DNA of 8,046 bases from Spirochaetes bacterium ADurb.Bin110 (GTDB taxonomy: Bacteria > Spirochaetota > Spirochaetia > Treponematales > Rectinemataceae), in the NCBI GenBank assembly GCA_002070755.1, contig MWDY01000240.1, positions 1 to 8,046 on the forward strand, given 5' to 3'. This document shows, in pieces, positions 6,764 to 8,046 of the stretch; position 1 is the stretch's first letter; every line of letters begins with the position of its first letter. Made by a program: the position numbers and the translations under genes. The notes beneath the pieces are model-generated. The model worked only from the letters and a program-made list of their open reading frames with translations, did not search any database and was not told the origin of the DNA.

Positions 6764-8046
6764 GAGCGTTGCTCCAACTGTAGAGTTATAAATGGAGTAT
6801 CTGTAATGGAAGGAGGGCCAAAATACTGGATACTTCCAGGAATCCGGTAGTCTGATAAAAGAGCCCACTTATCTCGCATTGCTGCAAATGCCTTAAATGG
6901 CTTTCCCTCCAGCTCCACCATTGCTTTTTTAATTACAGGTTTTTCTTCTCCATGCCTATGCTCGATGTTCATCAATGAAACAATAGGAATTCCTCCAGGT
7001 AACCAATCCTTCGGAGCAGCTGCAAGATTTCTTATTGCTGCAATATAGCCGGTCAATCCATGCAGAATGAGGAGACATGCATCATATCCTAGCGAATAGC
7101 AGTAATCGGCATCGAAATTGGTGGGGAAAGCGCATCGGCCTTCGTAACCGAAGAAATGCGTCTGGTAATCGAATTTTGCCTTGTATGCTCCGATAGCTGT
7201 CATTTCTTGAAGCCTGCAAGAAGTCATTTCACCGAGGAGTTTTTCTGTTTCGATTCTGGAGACCTGTACATTTCCGTGAGGATCTCTGTCCCAGCATAGT
7301 TGCGTCTGAATAGATTCCGGAAGGCTAGAAAAAAGCGAAGCACACTCTGAAGGCAAACGCGATAGAATGTAGGATCTCTGTGCTTCTCCTCGAGATAAGG
7401 ATTCATATTCCGCTTCTGATGTCGCGATAATGTCGTTGATTTGAGCTATCAGTTTCTTTATCTCCGGAATGAATTCTATAAGTCCTTCTGGCACGATAAC
7501 GACGCCAAAATTTTCGCCTTTTGCGGCGCGCGCAGCTATTGTATTAGCTATAATATCAACAACTTGAGACAGACTCATTTGCTTTTCTTCAATTTCTTCG
7601 GAGATGAGAGCCACATTTGGTCTTGTTTGAAATGCACATTCCAGAGTGATATGCGAGGCCGATCGTCCCATCAGTTTGATAAAATGCCAATATTTGCGAC
7701 CTGATGAAGCATCTTTGCAGATGTTGCCAATCAATTCAGAGTATACCCTGGTTGCGGTGTCAAATCCAAAAGAAGTCTCAATCCATTCATTTTTGAGGTC
7801 TCCATCGATAGTCTTGGGGACACCGACTACAGTGATAGGCGCTCTCTTTTGGAAAAAATACTCTGAAAGAAGTGCAGCATTCGTATTGGAATCGTCTCCT
7901 CCTATTATTACAAGTGCGTCTAGGTTCAGCTTTTTTGCGTTTTCTAGGGATTGCTCGAACTGATCGGGGGTTTCGATCTTGGTTCTTCCAGTACCGATAA
8001 TATCGAATCCGCCTGTATTCCTATACTGGTCAACAATCTCAGAGCT
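6760..8046 (-). CDS. pfp: Pyrophosphate-dependent 6-phosphofructokinase, long form (5' end outside window)
   Basis: The frame is open from the right edge to TGA at 6762-6760, giving 428 visible residues; the TTG at 7734 is an internal leucine. The enzyme reversibly phosphorylates fructose 6-phosphate to the 1,6-bisphosphate with pyrophosphate in place of ATP, in glycolysis and gluconeogenesis in the cytoplasm. Visible signatures are [14 protein letters not shown] (residues 8-21 of the fragment), GGDD (49-52, bases 7891-7902), PKTIDGD (77-83, bases 7798-7818), [19 protein letters not shown] (90-108), MGRSASH (126-132) and, near the end, GSIQYFGP. The second Asp of GGDD and the Lys of PKTID are the residues that mark PPi use; ATP enzymes have GGDG and PGTID. 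The family usually has about 550-570 residues, so roughly the first 125, with the N-terminal glycine-rich loop, are missing off the edge. The stop overlaps the lolA start by 4 nt. No frameshift is seen. Confidence 0.95.
   Translation of the reverse strand, partial: SSEIVDQYRNTGGFDIIGTGRTKIETPDQFEQSLENAKKLNLDALVIIGGDDSNTNAALLSEYFFQKRAPITVVGVPKTIDGDLKNEWIETSFGFDTATRVYSELIGNICKDASSGRKYWHFIKLMGRSASHITLECAFQTRPNVALISEEIEEKQMSLSQVVDIIANTIAARAAKGENFGVVIVPEGLIEFIPEIKKLIAQINDIIATSEAEYESLSRGEAQRSYILSRLPSECASLFSSLPESIQTQLCWDRDPHGNVQVSRIETEKLLGEMTSCRLQEMTAIGAYKAKFDYQTHFFGYEGRCAFPTNFDADYCYSLGYDACLLILHGLTGYIAAIRNLAAAPKDWLPGGIPIVSLMNIEHRHGEEKPVIKKAMVELEGKPFKAFAAMRDKWALLSDYRIPGSIQYFGPPSITDTPFITLQLEQRS
6772..6775 (-). 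promoter_or_regulatory. Shine-Dalgarno of lolA inside the pfp coding end
   Basis: The minus strand reads GGAG, 8 nt before GTG 6763, encoded within the final Leu-Glu codons of pfp. With the GTGA stop/start overlap it supports GTG 6763 as the lolA start and suggests coupled translation. Confidence 0.6.

Noticed and set aside
6764..6868. Upstream extension of lolA giving a 263-residue protein
   Set aside because: The extra 35 residues overlap the conserved pfp C-terminus, have no signal-peptide character and would bury the obvious KRK-hydrophobic leader; GTG 6763 with GGAG upstream is better.
7734..7734. TTG at 7734 as the start of a shorter phosphofructokinase
   Set aside because: The frame stays open to the window edge and the upstream residues contain the GGDD and PKTID catalytic motifs, so this is an internal leucine.
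7441..7963. Plus-strand open frames across the phosphofructokinase region
   Set aside because: They lie fully opposite a gene with strong family motifs, resemble no known protein, and have no convincing ribosome site; they are antisense shadows.

Overview
The window looks like ordinary chromosomal DNA from a spirochaete, most likely of the Treponema/Spirochaeta group. This is an inference from protein character: a long-form pyrophosphate-dependent phosphofructokinase, a RimO with a DQHGCAKNQVD start, a LolA/RodZ envelope pair, and a short aminotransferase-like protein of a kind I associate with treponemes. No RNA gene, mobile element, CRISPR array or prophage signal was seen. No stretch over 100 bases lacks a gene.

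Layout: the left edge (2-328, plus strand) is the 3' end of an EamA/DMT-family membrane transporter. Everything else is on the minus strand and reads right to left as one tightly packed series: pfp (5' end off the right edge, ends 6760), lolA (6763-6077), rodZ (6049-4688), rimO (4624-3293), a UvrD/PcrA helicase (3296-1107) and a degenerate aminotransferase-like protein (1080-244). pfp/lolA overlap by 4 nt (GTGA), rimO/helicase overlap by 4 nt (ATGA), and the helicase stop can also overlap a TTG start for the last gene (TTGA). The only gaps inside the series are 27 nt (lolA-rodZ), 63 nt (rodZ-rimO) and about 26 nt before the last gene, so the six genes are probably one transcription unit whose promoter lies beyond position 8046.

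The series mixes central glycolysis (PPi-PFK), envelope biogenesis (LolA lipoprotein carrier, RodZ shape protein), ribosome modification (RimO on S12) and DNA repair (helicase). They do not form one pathway; the common theme is growth-related housekeeping. The operon runs into the oppositely oriented transporter gene with an 85-bp tail-to-tail coding overlap and no visible terminator.

I found no convincing new multi-gene system. The best candidates for a second look are the aminotransferase-like protein, which appears to have lost the PLP-binding core and the catalytic lysine, the antisense coding overlap at its 3' end, and an unassigned extra region in the periplasmic part of RodZ.
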